In this document: positions 26,689 to 34,753 of the stretch, piece after piece
Numbering within the stretch: the first letter of the stretch is position 1
Layout of the letters: each line of letters opens with the position of its first letter
Assembly: GCF_023656415.1 (NCBI RefSeq)
Contig: NZ_JAMOIL010000015.1
Span: 1-64,000 of the forward strand
Direction of reading: 5' to 3'
Origin: Nocardioides bruguierae
GTDB taxonomy: Bacteria > Actinomycetota > Actinomycetes > Propionibacteriales > Nocardioidaceae
DNA: 64,000 nt
Program-made: the position numbers and the translations under genes
Notes under the pieces: model-generated
What the model saw: only the letters and a program-made list of their open reading frames with translations
What the model was told of the DNA's origin: nothing
Database searches by the model: none

Positions 26689-27420
26689 ATGACCAACCCG
26701 CTCGCACCCACCCCGCTGGCCGGCCAGACCGTGCTGATCGTCGGCGGAAGCAGCGGCATCGGCGCCGGTGTCGCCGACGCCGTCCGTGCCCAGGGCGGCC
26801 GCGCCGTCGTCGCCGGCCGCAAGGTCGAGCCCGGCCCCGACAGCATCCGCCTCGACCTCGAGGACGAGGCCAGCATCGTGGCCGCCGGCGAGCAGCTCGG
26901 CGAGCTCGACCACGTCGTCTCGCTGGCCGCCAACCACGCCAACGGACCCGTGGGCGAGCTCGAGCAGGACGCGATCCGCGCCGCCTTCGACGCCAAGATC
27001 GTCGGCCCCGTCCTGCTGGCCAAGCACCTCGCCCCGCGGCTGCGCGAGGGCGGCTCGTTCGTCCTGTTCTCCGGCGTCGTCGCCTGGAAGCCCGCCGCCG
27101 GTCTGGCGGTCATGGGGACCACCAACGCCGCCGTGGCCTCCCTGGTGGAGTCGCTGGCCGTCGAGCTCGCGCCGCTGCGCTTCAACGCGGTCTCGCCCGG
27201 CATCATCGACTCCGGCGTCTGGGACTCCATGCCGGCCGACGACAAGGCCGCCATGTTCGAGAACACCGCCAGGACCAACCCCGTCGGCCGCGTGGGTCAG
27301 GTGGACGACGTCGTCGCCGCCGTCCTGCTCGCGCTGACCAACGGCTTCATGACCGGCTCGGTGCTGCACGTCGACGGTGGCGGCAAGTTCGCCTACGAGC
27401 AGTCCAACGACCGCCCCTGA
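26689..27420 (+). CDS. SDR-family oxidoreductase-like protein lacking the YxxxK pair
   Basis: 243-aa Rossmann protein. The cofactor loop GGSSGIGAG and the C-terminal SPGIIDSG and DGG segments are those of short-chain dehydrogenases. The catalytic Tyr-x-x-x-Lys is replaced by Met142-Gly-Thr-Thr-Asn146. It may still bind NAD(P) but should not catalyse by the normal mechanism; a subgroup of SDR-like proteins with this loss exists. CGGAGGAG lies eight bases before ATG 26689. It is probably controlled by the divergent LysR. Confidence 0.87.
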   Translation: MTNPLAPTPLAGQTVLIVGGSSGIGAGVADAVRAQGGRAVVAGRKVEPGPDSIRLDLEDEASIVAAGEQLGELDHVVSLAANHANGPVGELEQDAIRAAFDAKIVGPVLLAKHLAPRLREGGSFVLFSGVVAWKPAAGLAVMGTTNAAVASLVESLAVELAPLRFNAVSPGIIDSGVWDSMPADDKAAMFENTARTNPVGRVGQVDDVVAAVLLALTNGFMTGSVLHVDGGGKFAYEQSNDRP

Positions 27421-27448
27421 CCCACGCCGGTGATCGCTGCCCCGTCTC

Positions 27449-27500
27449 GGTGATCGAGGTGTGACGAGCGCCGGCGAGGAGCCTCGAGATCCCCGCACCC
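27449..27500. repeat. 52-bp dispersed hairpin repeat, copy 1
   Basis: Starts 28 bases after the SDR stop. It shares about four-fifths of its bases with 62911-62962. Internal TCGAGG and CCTCGA ends form a stem. The position directly after genes suggests a REP-like element or terminator. Confidence 0.55.
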
Positions 27501-27545
27501 GTCCGTGGCGCGCGCCGTTGCTCGGGTGCGGAGGTCTCGTGGCTC

Positions 27546-27650
27546 GGCCGTGGACGGCCTCGCACCTCGACCACCGGAGGGGCCGTGGACGGCCTCGCAC
27601 CTCGACCACCGGAGAGGCCGTGGTCGGCCTCGCACCTCGACCACCGGGGG
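27546..27650. repeat. Three tandem 35-bp repeats
   Basis: Units at 27546-27580, 27581-27615 and 27616-27650, each beginning GGCCGTGG and containing CCTCGCACCTCGACCACCGG. Copies 1 and 2 differ only at the last base; copy 3 has a few changes. The core is related to the hairpin-repeat sequence just upstream. There are no spacers, so this is not a CRISPR array. Confidence 0.85.
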
Positions 27651-27704
27651 CCTGGCCGCCCCGGGACTGGTTGAGGTGGGCACGCGTCCGGGAGGATGCC
27701 GCGC

Positions 27705-28970
27705 ATGAGCCTCGGATGGGACCTGCACGGTGACGGCAAGACCGTCGCGGACGGGGCGGTCGTGCGCCCCACGGAGCGGCTGACGTGGCCGCGGACGATC
27801 GGGCTGGGGGCTCAGCACGTCGTCGCGATGTTCGGGGCGACGTTCCTCGTCCCGATCATCACCGGCTTCCCGCCGACCGCCACGCTGTTCTTCAGCGGCG
27901 TCGGCACGATGCTGTTCCTCGTCATCACGGGCAACCGGGTGCCCAGCTACCTCGGCTCGTCCTTCGCCTTCATCGCCCCGATCACGGCCGCCACGGCCGC
28001 GGGGACGACGGGTAGCGCACTGTTCGGCATCCTCGCCACCGGCCTGCTCCTGGCGTTGGTCGGCGGCGTCGTGCTGCTCACCGGCGCGGGCTGGATCGAC
28101 GCGCTGATGCCGCCGGTCGTCACCGGCTCGATCGTGGCGCTCATCGGCCTCAACCTGGCGGGCGCGGCGACCACCAACGTCGAGGTCAGCCCCTGGGTGG
28201 CGCTCGTGACCCTGGCGGCGGTGCTGCTGATCGCCGTCGGCCTGAAGGGCATGGCCGCCCGGCTCTCGGTGCTGCTCGGCGTGGTCGTCGGGTACGTGGT
28301 GGCCGCGATCGCCGGCGTCGTCGACTTCGCCCCGGTGCGCGACGCGGCCTGGCTCGGGGTCCCCGACTTCGCCACCCCGACGGTCTCATGGACCGTCCTG
28401 CCCGCGTTCCTGCCCGTCGTCCTGGTGCTGGTCGCCGAGAACGTCGGCCACGTGCGCACCGTGGCGCACCTGACCGGCGACGAGGAGGTCAACGCCCGCA
28501 CCGGCCGCGCGCTGCTGGCCGACGGCGTCGCCACGACGCTCGCCGGCGCCGGCGGCGGCTCGGGCACCACGACCTACGGCGAGAACATCGGCGTGATGGC
28601 CGCGACGCGGGTCTACTCGACGGCCGCCTACTGGGTGGCCGCGATCGTCGCGGTGCTGCTCAGCCTCTCGCCCAAGTTCGGCGCGCTGGTGAACACGATC
28701 CCGGCCGGCGTCCTCGGCGGTGTCACCGTGGCGCTGTACGGCCTCATCGGCGTCGTCGGCATCAAGATCTGGGTCGACAACCGGGTCGACCTCAACCGCC
28801 CGGTCAACCAGTTCACCGCAGCCGTCGCGCTGGTGATCGGCATCGGCGACCTCACGCTCGACCTCGCGCCGGGCAGCGACGTCGTCACGGTCACCGGCAT
28901 CGCCCTGGGTTCGGTCGCCGCGCTCGTCGTCTACCACGGCATGAGCGCGGTGGAGCGGCTGCGCGGCTGA
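27705..28970 (+). CDS. NCS2 nucleobase:cation symporter, uracil permease type (UraA-like)
   Basis: 421-aa membrane permease. The signature TTTYGENIGVMAATRVYS is the UraA/PyrP (uracil) version of the NAT motif and differs from the xanthine-type permease at 24141. ATG 27705 is preferred because GGAGG at 27691-27695 is nine bases upstream; ATG 27696 is too close. It should import uracil with protons. Its possible partner is the RutA-like monooxygenase 8.6 kb downstream. Confidence 0.9.
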   Translation: MSLGWDLHGDGKTVADGAVVRPTERLTWPRTIGLGAQHVVAMFGATFLVPIITGFPPTATLFFSGVGTMLFLVITGNRVPSYLGSSFAFIAPITAATAAGTTGSALFGILATGLLLALVGGVVLLTGAGWIDALMPPVVTGSIVALIGLNLAGAATTNVEVSPWVALVTLAAVLLIAVGLKGMAARLSVLLGVVVGYVVAAIAGVVDFAPVRDAAWLGVPDFATPTVSWTVLPAFLPVVLVLVAENVGHVRTVAHLTGDEEVNARTGRALLADGVATTLAGAGGGSGTTTYGENIGVMAATRVYSTAAYWVAAIVAVLLSLSPKFGALVNTIPAGVLGGVTVALYGLIGVVGIKIWVDNRVDLNRPVNQFTAAVALVIGIGDLTLDLAPGSDVVTVTGIALGSVAALVVYHGMSAVERLRG

Positions 28971-29013
28971 CGCGCTGCTGAGCCAGGTCCGGGAGGGAGG
29001 CCTCCGGACGTGC

Positions 29014-29048
29014 GAGACCCCCGCTGCCCGTGAGGGCGCGGGGGTCTC
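29014..29048. terminator. Bidirectional terminator between uracil permease and thioredoxin genes
   Basis: GAGACCCCCGC and GCGGGGGTCTC form a strong stem with a short loop, centred between the convergent genes. Confidence 0.75.
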
Positions 29049-29054
29049 GTGGCG

Positions 29055-29426
29055 TCAGGACTGCTGGGCCTGCTGCTCCGCGACGGCCTTCTCGATCTCC
29101 TCCACGGAGAGGTCCTTCACCGCGGTGATGACCTGCTCGAGGGCCTGGGCCGGCAGGGCGCCGGGCTGGGCGAAGACCAGGTGGCCGGCCTTGAACGCCA
29201 TCAGCGTGGGGATCGAGGTGATCTGCGCGGCGGCCGCGATCTCCTGCTCGGCCTCGGTGTCGAGCTTGCCGAAGACGATGTCGTCGTGGGTCTCCGAGGC
29301 CTGCTCGTACACGGGCGCGAACTGGCGGCACGGACCGCACCAGGACGCCCAGAAGTCCACCAGGACCATCTGGTTGTCGGTCACGGTCTTCTCGAAGTCG
29401 TCCTTGGTCAGGTCGATGGTCGCCAT
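29055..29426 (-). CDS. trxA: Thioredoxin
   Basis: 123-aa thioredoxin with the active site WCGPC at about residues 30-34 and the cis-proline segment SIPTLMAFK. A glutamine-rich C-terminal tail extends beyond the usual 105-110 residues. It is a cytoplasmic disulfide reductase. ATG 29426 is preceded by GAGGAG. Upstream, 46 bases away, is a CCCCTAGGGGGG palindrome resembling CsoR-family operators, which suggests copper or persulfide/thiol stress control. Confidence 0.92.
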   Translation of the reverse strand: MATIDLTKDDFEKTVTDNQMVLVDFWASWCGPCRQFAPVYEQASETHDDIVFGKLDTEAEQEIAAAAQITSIPTLMAFKAGHLVFAQPGALPAQALEQVITAVKDLSVEEIEKAVAEQQAQQS

Positions 29427-29760
29427 GTCGGCGGCTCCTCTCGGTTCGGGGAAGATCACCAGCCCCAACGCAACCCCTAGGGGGGTTATTCCCCACGGGC
29501 CGACGCGGCTGTCAGCGCACTCTGGTACGTCGCCGGGCGATCGCCTGTTCACACGCACAACGCAGCGCGCGGTCGCATGCTTCCCCGTGCGCCCCCGCAG
29601 GGGGACCCGGGAGTCGCTCCGCCCGCCGTCGGACCATGGTCCGGGGGAGCGCGGGGGGTGGTCGGCCACCCGCCGACGTAGGCGGGGCGGCTCCCGGGCC
29701 ACCTCTGCGTTACCCGCGATCCCCCACCCCATCCCACCCGGGCGGTCGTTGAAGGGGGCA
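29427..29760. other. Intergenic region upstream of the thioredoxin gene
   Basis: No gene is supported in these 334 bases. It contains the CsoR-like palindrome at 29472-29490, a small hairpin GCCCCCGCAGGGGG near 29590, and a GC-rich stretch up to the stop of the 161-aa gene. One of these hairpins probably ends the GH15 operon. Confidence 0.5.
29472..29490 (-). promoter_or_regulatory. CsoR/CstR-like palindromic operator upstream of thioredoxin
   Basis: AACCCC-TA-GGGGGGTT followed by ATT. Read on the minus strand it begins AATAACCCCC, the same ten bases found in front of the small zinc-ribbon gene (55530-55546). CsoR-family repressors bind such C-run/G-run palindromes, so shared regulation is possible. 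Confidence 0.5.
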
Positions 29761-30246
29761 CTACCCGAGCCCGGCCCGCCTCAGCAGGGGGACGCCCCCG
29801 GGCAGTCGGCGCAGGAGCACCCGCGCCGCGTTCGCCCGGAACCCGCCGGCCGGCTCGCCGGTCTGCACGGGCAGCCCGCGCCAGCCGACGTAGGCCCAGG
29901 TCGCCGCGATCCCCCCGTCGACCAGCGCAGCCCGACGGTGGGCGGGCGCGTCGAAGGGCCTGCCCGTGAGCACGGGGACGAGGGTGGACGCCGCGTGTGC
30001 GCCGTCCACCCACACGCCCATCGCCTGCACGCTGGGGGTCGGGTCCGGCCCCGAGAGCACCGCCTGCGCGAGGTGACGCGCGCCGAGCACGCGGCCGATG
30101 CCGCGGGTGAACCGGTCGTCGCGCGCGCCGGGCAGCACGGTGGCCACGCGCCCGGGCACGGTGAGGGCCGCGAGGCCCCAGACGGAGCGGGCGAGCCCGA
30201 GGCGCCCGGCCCGGGTGTGCAGGGCCCGAGGCAGGAGGGCGCTCAC
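29761..30246 (-). CDS. Hypothetical protein, probably membrane-associated, 161 aa
   Basis: No family recognised. The chain is rich in Ala, Arg, Leu and Val, with several short hydrophobic stretches (SVWGLAALTVPGRVATVL, HAASTLVPVLTG) that could be membrane-associated helices. GTG 30246 overlaps the stop of the GH15 gene by four bases (GTGA), so it is the third gene of an SDR-GH15 operon and probably has a linked role. Confidence 0.65.
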   Translation of the reverse strand: MSALLPRALHTRAGRLGLARSVWGLAALTVPGRVATVLPGARDDRFTRGIGRVLGARHLAQAVLSGPDPTPSVQAMGVWVDGAHAASTLVPVLTGRPFDAPAHRRAALVDGGIAATWAYVGWRGLPVQTGEPAGGFRANAARVLLRRLPGGVPLLRRAGLG

Positions 30247-32132
30247 GCGACACCACCCTTGCCCGTGGGGGCCGGGTCGACCGGGACGGCCGGTTGGTCC
30301 CCCTCGTCCACCACGCGCAGTGCTGCGGTGGCCCCGATCAGCGCGAGGTGGCTGAGCGCCTGCGGCAGGTTGCCGGTGGGGACGCCGTCGGGCGTGGCCA
30401 TCTCGGCCAGCAGGCCGTGGCCTGGCCCCTCGGGGTCGCTGAGGTGGTCGAGCGAGCTCAGCAGGTCGCGCGCCTCGTCGGCCCGCCCCAGCAGGGCCAG
30501 GGCGTGGACCCGCCAGAACGCGCAGGCCAGGAAGGTCTCCTCCTCCTTCTCCGCACCGGTGTAGCGGTAGAGGAGCCCGGTGCCCTCGACGCCGAGCCGC
30601 TGCCCGACCGCGTCGAGGGTGCTGCTCATCCGCTCGCTGCGGTCGAAGCCGGTGATGGCGCCGAGCAGCACCGAGGCGTCCAGGTCGTCGGTGCCCGGAC
30701 GGGCGGCCCAGGCGCCGGCCACCTCGGACCAGCAGTGCTCCCACACCCACGCCCGCACGGCTTCCGCCTCGCCGTGCCAGCGGCGGCCGTCGCCGTGCAG
30801 CTGCCCCCGGTCGGCGAGGGTGGCCGCGCACTCCAGTGCGTGCCAGACACTCATCGCCGACGACGTCCAGTGCTGGTTCTCCTCCAGCTCCCAGATGCCC
30901 GCGTCGGGGGTGCGCCAGCGGTCGGCGCAGATGTCGGCGAGGTCGGAGAGCTCGCGCTGGGTGCGGGGGTCGAGCACGTGACCGCGCTCGACCCAGCCCA
31001 GCACGGCGCCGAACAGGTGCCCGTAGACGCCGAGCTGCAGCTGGCCGGTGGCCCGGTTGCCACGCTGCACCGGGCGGGAGCCGCGGTAGCCGGGGACGTC
31101 CGGCTCCTCCAGCGCGGTGGGCACGTCGCCGTCCAAGGTGTAGAGCACCTGGACGTCGGGTCCGTGGTCACGGATGGCGTGCAGCAGCCAGCGCATGGCC
31201 GCGTGCACCTCCTCCTCCAGGCCGAGCGCCGCGAGCGCGTCGATCGTCATGGCGGCGTCGCGGACCCAGGTGAAGCGGTAGTCCCAGTTCTTCTCGCCGC
31301 CCACGCGCTCGGGCAGCGACGTCGTCGCGGCGGCCGCGATGGCGCCCGAGGTCGTCATGAACAGCGTCTTGAGCGCCAGGCCGGAGCGCACCATGCGGTC
31401 GCGCTCCGGGCCCTCCCACACGACCGAGTCGCCCCACGAGCGCCAGGACTCGACCGTGTGGTCGAGCCGGGCGTCGACGGAGGCGACGTCGCAGAGGAAG
31501 ACCGGGTCGGCCTCGGAGGCCACGAGACCCACCGTCGTCCGCTCGCCCGCGGCCAGGTGCAGGCGCACGAGCACTCTCCGGTGCTCCACGTGCAGCGCGG
31601 CCTCGTCACTGACCCGCAGGCCGACCACCGTGGGGCCGGCGTGCACGACCACGCCCGCCGATGTCTCCTCGACCCACGGCTGCCACGCCCGCAGGCCGTC
31701 GCCGGGCGCGATCTCGAGCGTGACGGTGACCTCCCCGTCGGTGCAGGTCAGGCGCCGGGCGAGCTCGCTCCACGGGAGCGGGCCGGAGCGGCCGGAGTCC
31801 AGCGCGTCGAGCACGACCAGCGTGCCCGACGCGGTGACCAGCGTCGTCTCCAGGACGTTGGTGCCGGGCAGGTAGCGCGCGGAGGTCTCCAGGACGTCGG
31901 CGTCCGGACAGATCCGCAGCGCACCGCCCCGCTCGGGGTCGAGCAGTGCCGCGAACGTGGGGGGCGAGTCCAGGTCCGGCGTGGCCCACCAGTCGACGGA
32001 CGCGTCCGGCCCGACCAGGGCCACGCCCCGCCCGTCGCCGAGGACGCCGTAGCGGCCGAGGTCGGCGAACCCGGCGTCGTCCCGGGCCTCCCCCCGGGGT
32101 GCCCGGGGTGCCGGGTCCACCTGCCCGGGCAC
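30243..32132 (-). CDS. Glycoside hydrolase family 15 protein (glucoamylase/trehalase-like)
   Basis: About 629 aa: an N-terminal beta-sandwich domain (GRYGVLGDGRGVALVGPDAS at its start) and a C-terminal alpha/alpha-barrel. The barrel holds KNWDYRFTWVRDA at about residues 281-293, the GH15 substrate-site motif, and the GIWELEENQHW segment with a likely catalytic glutamate. Actinobacterial relatives of this size include trehalases and glucan hydrolases. No signal peptide is seen, so it is probably cytoplasmic. GTG 32132 is one base after the stop of the upstream SDR gene; GTG 32117 is possible. Confidence 0.88.
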   Translation of the reverse strand: MPGQVDPAPRAPRGEARDDAGFADLGRYGVLGDGRGVALVGPDASVDWWATPDLDSPPTFAALLDPERGGALRICPDADVLETSARYLPGTNVLETTLVTASGTLVVLDALDSGRSGPLPWSELARRLTCTDGEVTVTLEIAPGDGLRAWQPWVEETSAGVVVHAGPTVVGLRVSDEAALHVEHRRVLVRLHLAAGERTTVGLVASEADPVFLCDVASVDARLDHTVESWRSWGDSVVWEGPERDRMVRSGLALKTLFMTTSGAIAAAATTSLPERVGGEKNWDYRFTWVRDAAMTIDALAALGLEEEVHAAMRWLLHAIRDHGPDVQVLYTLDGDVPTALEEPDVPGYRGSRPVQRGNRATGQLQLGVYGHLFGAVLGWVERGHVLDPRTQRELSDLADICADRWRTPDAGIWELEENQHWTSSAMSVWHALECAATLADRGQLHGDGRRWHGEAEAVRAWVWEHCWSEVAGAWAARPGTDDLDASVLLGAITGFDRSERMSSTLDAVGQRLGVEGTGLLYRYTGAEKEEETFLACAFWRVHALALLGRADEARDLLSSLDHLSDPEGPGHGLLAEMATPDGVPTGNLPQALSHLALIGATAALRVVDEGDQPAVPVDPAPTGKGGVA

Positions 32133-32133
32133 G

Positions 32134-33141
32134 TCAGGCCGTCTGCCGACGCAGGGCGAGGGAGCCGACGACGGCCGCGGCCGTGGCCAGCGTGGCGCCG
32201 ATGGCGGCCCCACGGTGTCGGCCGATGATCGAGACCGGGTCGTGCTCGAGCGCCCCCTTGTCGAAGGGGCCGCGGGCGCCGCGGTCGACCTGGTCGTCGC
32301 GGGGCTCGAAGACGTTGGAGCCGTAGCGCGGCAGCGCCTGGTCGGTCTGCTGGGACGTCACACCCGTGCGCGCCAGGTACCAGTCCACGAAGGACGGGGC
32401 GAGCCGGTTGCCCAGCACCGTGTACGCCGTGGCGATCCCGACCCACGCGTTGCGCTTGCCGGTCTCCGCGGAGTGCCGGACCTGCTTCGCGCACACCTCG
32501 GGCTGCACGATGGGCGGCACCGGCATCGGGTGCTGCGGCATCTTGTTCAGGTTCCAGGCGAACTGGGTGGTGTTGACCCCCGGCAGCGTCACGAGGCCGA
32601 TGGTGACGTGGCTGCCGGTGGCCTTGAGCTCGGTCAGGACCGACTCGGTGAAGCCCTTCACGGCGTGCTTGGCGCCGCAGTAGGCGGACTGCAGGGGGAT
32701 GGCGCGGTGCGCCATCGCCGAGGAGACGTTGACGATCGCGCCGCGGTCGCGCGGGCGCATCCGCTTCAGCGCGGAGCGCACCCCGTTGACCTGGCCGTCG
32801 TAGGTCACGGCGGTCATCCGGTGGTACTCCTCCGGGGTGGTGTCCCAGAAGTAGGAGAGGGCCCCGGCGAACGCGACGTTGACCCACACGTCGATCTCGC
32901 CGAGCTGCTCCTCGACCAGGTCGGCGGCCGCCTCGACGGCCTCGCCGTCGGCGACGTCGACCGAGAGCCCCAGGCCCCGGGCGCCCCGCTGCTCCACCTC
33001 CTCGACGGCGGCGTCGAGGCCGGCGCGGCCCCGGGCGAGGACGGCCACGTCGTAGCCGTGCTCGGCGAACTCACGGACCGTGGCGCGGCCGATGCCGCCG
33101 GTCCCTCCGGTGATGACGACGACCGGGCGATGTGTGCTCAT
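32134..33141 (-). CDS. SDR family oxidoreductase with a C-terminal membrane anchor
   Basis: 335-aa short-chain dehydrogenase. The cofactor loop is TGGTGGIG at about residues 11-18, and the catalytic serine region is NVSSAMAHR. The YCGAK at about 155-159 is intact. It is longer than the usual 250 aa: the C-terminal extension ends in a hydrophobic stretch (AAIGATLATAAAVVGSLAL) that could anchor it in the membrane. It is the first gene of the operon with GH15 and the 161-aa protein, divergent from a second SDR across a palindromic intergenic region. Confidence 0.88.
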   Translation of the reverse strand: MSTHRPVVVITGGTGGIGRATVREFAEHGYDVAVLARGRAGLDAAVEEVEQRGARGLGLSVDVADGEAVEAAADLVEEQLGEIDVWVNVAFAGALSYFWDTTPEEYHRMTAVTYDGQVNGVRSALKRMRPRDRGAIVNVSSAMAHRAIPLQSAYCGAKHAVKGFTESVLTELKATGSHVTIGLVTLPGVNTTQFAWNLNKMPQHPMPVPPIVQPEVCAKQVRHSAETGKRNAWVGIATAYTVLGNRLAPSFVDWYLARTGVTSQQTDQALPRYGSNVFEPRDDQVDRGARGPFDKGALEHDPVSIIGRHRGAAIGATLATAAAVVGSLALRRQTA

Positions 33142-33192
33142 GCGACTCCTCCTTGACTGGGGGCGTGGCCGCTGGGCCGCGCCCGCTCCAGA

Positions 33193-33222
33193 TAGTTGAG
33201 TGGTGCAACGACCAACTGACTA
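33193..33222. promoter_or_regulatory. 30-bp inverted repeat between divergent SDR genes
   Basis: TAGT-N4-TGGT at 33193-33204 mirrors ACCA-N4-ACTA at 33211-33222 around GCAACG. The spacing suits a dimeric repressor overlapping both promoters. Confidence 0.45.
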
Positions 33223-33260
33223 CCCATGAATGCGCGGGGGAGTCCGCCCAGGGGGCTGAG

Positions 33261-34193
33261 ATGTCACTGAGAACGCATGAACCCGGCCAGGACCGGCGGC
33301 GATCGGCCTCCTCCGCTCACCCGGGCGGGGGAGCGGTGCTGGTCACCGGGGCCTCCAGCGGGATCGGTCTCGCCGTGGTGAGCCTGCTGCGGACCGCCGG
33401 CCACGACGTCGTCCTGGCCTCGCGCAGCGCGGAGGCGCTGGAGCGGGCGGTCGCCGTCAGCGCGGGTGAGGGAGCGACGCTGCCCGTGGTCGCGGACGTG
33501 TCGTCGGCCGCCGAGGTGCGCGACCTGGTCGATCGGGCGGCGGCCTGGGCGGCGGGCCGGGGGCGCGCCCTCACGGGAGTCGTCCACTGCCCCGCCGTCC
33601 TCGCCTACGGCCGCGTGGAGGACGTGCCGGACGAGGTGCTCGACCGCGCCCTCGCGGTCTCGCTCGGCGGCACGGTGAACGTGGCGCGCACGGCGCTGCG
33701 GCACTGGTCGGGCCGTGGCGAGGTCGGCTCGCTCGTGGTCGTGGGCTCGCTGCTGGGCGAGGTGACGGTGCCGGGCATGGGCGGCTACGCGACCGCCAAG
33801 TGGGGCGTGCACGGGCTCGTGCGGACGCTGCAGCAGGAGAACCGAGGCCGCGCCGCCCGGGCCCGGGTGTCCCTGGTCGTCCCCGGTGGCGTCGACACCC
33901 CGGTCTACGAGCAGGCCGGCACGTACCTGGGCAGGCACGGTTCCGCGCCTCCGCCGGTGGTCTCCCCGCACCGGGTCGCGCGGGCCGCCGTGCGGTGCCT
34001 CGAGCGGCCGCGCCGGCGGGTCTCGGTGGGCCCGGCCAACGCGCTCACGCGCCTCGGGTTCCTGCTGGTGCCACCGGTCTACGACCTGCTGGTCGGGCCG
34101 CTGGCCCGGGCCTTCGCGCTCGGGCGACGCGCCGACGACGGCCCCGGCAACGTGCTCGCGCCCGTCCCGGAGAAGGAGCGTCTGCGCGGCTGA
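33261..34193 (+). CDS. SDR family oxidoreductase
   Basis: 310-aa short-chain dehydrogenase with TGASSGIG at about residues 29-36 and an intact YATAK catalytic motif at about 175-179. The C-terminus has a hydrophobic VPPVYDLLVGPL stretch. ATG 33261 is chosen because it follows a purine-rich CAGGGGG. It is not closely similar to the divergent SDR, so the pair is not a simple duplication. The substrate is unknown. Confidence 0.87.
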   Translation: MSLRTHEPGQDRRRSASSAHPGGGAVLVTGASSGIGLAVVSLLRTAGHDVVLASRSAEALERAVAVSAGEGATLPVVADVSSAAEVRDLVDRAAAWAAGRGRALTGVVHCPAVLAYGRVEDVPDEVLDRALAVSLGGTVNVARTALRHWSGRGEVGSLVVVGSLLGEVTVPGMGGYATAKWGVHGLVRTLQQENRGRAARARVSLVVPGGVDTPVYEQAGTYLGRHGSAPPPVVSPHRVARAAVRCLERPRRRVSVGPANALTRLGFLLVPPVYDLLVGPLARAFALGRRADDGPGNVLAPVPEKERLRG

Positions 34194-34203
34194 GGCTGGT
34201 GCC

Positions 34204-34236
34204 CCGCCGCCGACCGATCGATCCGGTCGGCGGCGG
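34204..34236. terminator. Bidirectional terminator after the SDR gene
   Basis: A perfect 13-bp stem, CCGCCGCCGACCG (34204-34216) / CGGTCGGCGGCGG (34224-34236), with loop ATCGATC, between convergent genes. Confidence 0.85.
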
Positions 34237-34241
34237 GAGTC

Positions 34242-34604
34242 TCAGGCGACGGCCTCCATGACGAGGGTGTCGCAGAGGTCGTCCTCGTGCCGGTTGGGCT
34301 GCGGCGGCAGCGCGGGCAGCTGCTCGGCGGGCACGGCCTGGAGCTCGGTGCCGCGGTGCGCGCGGGCGCCGCGCACGGCGGCGGCCACGAGCGTGAGGAT
34401 GCCGGCGCCGATCCAGACGACGTTGATGGCCACGTTGGGCATCGCGTGCGCGTTGAGGGCCGTGCCCATCAGGAGTAGTCCACCGACGACGTTGAGCCAC
34501 TGGTAGGTGTGGCTGCTGCTGCTCATCCGACCCAACGCGACCAGCACGTAGGGAACGAGGACGATCACCCCGCCGGTCCACCCGGCGACGTCGATCAGGG
34601 ACAC
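34242..34604 (-). CDS. CBU_0592-like small membrane protein
   Basis: 120-aa membrane protein with three hydrophobic segments in its first 85 residues, followed by a charged cytoplasmic tail. The AGWTGGVIVLVPYVL start, the YQWLNVVGGLLL middle and the VVWIGAGILTLV third helix match the CBU_0592-like domain, whose function is unknown. GTG 34604 is preferred over ATG 34619 because GGAGG lies eight bases upstream of it and would be wasted inside the longer version. Confidence 0.75.
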   Translation of the reverse strand: MSLIDVAGWTGGVIVLVPYVLVALGRMSSSSHTYQWLNVVGGLLLMGTALNAHAMPNVAINVVWIGAGILTLVAAAVRGARAHRGTELQAVPAEQLPALPPQPNRHEDDLCDTLVMEAVA

Positions 34605-34702
34605 GGAAAACACCTCCACACATGACGATGACGCGGTACTTGATCGGCCGCGTCCCCTCCATGGTGAGCCTCGTCAAGCAACAGCACCAGCGATAGAAAA
34701 TG

Positions 34703-34714
34703 ACAGATTTCTGT
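34703..34714. promoter_or_regulatory. Possible LysR autoregulatory site
   Basis: ACAGATTTCTGT has ACAGA/TCTGT arms around two central bases. It lies 40 bases upstream of the LysR start in a locally AT-rich stretch, as expected for a LysR-type box. Confidence 0.35.
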
Positions 34715-34753
34715 TAGCGTTCCTTATATGTTGCGCGACGTGCCGGAAGAGCC

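Noticed and set aside
27546..27650. Possible CRISPR array
   Set aside because: The repeats are in direct contact with a period equal to the repeat length and have no spacers; no cas genes are present.
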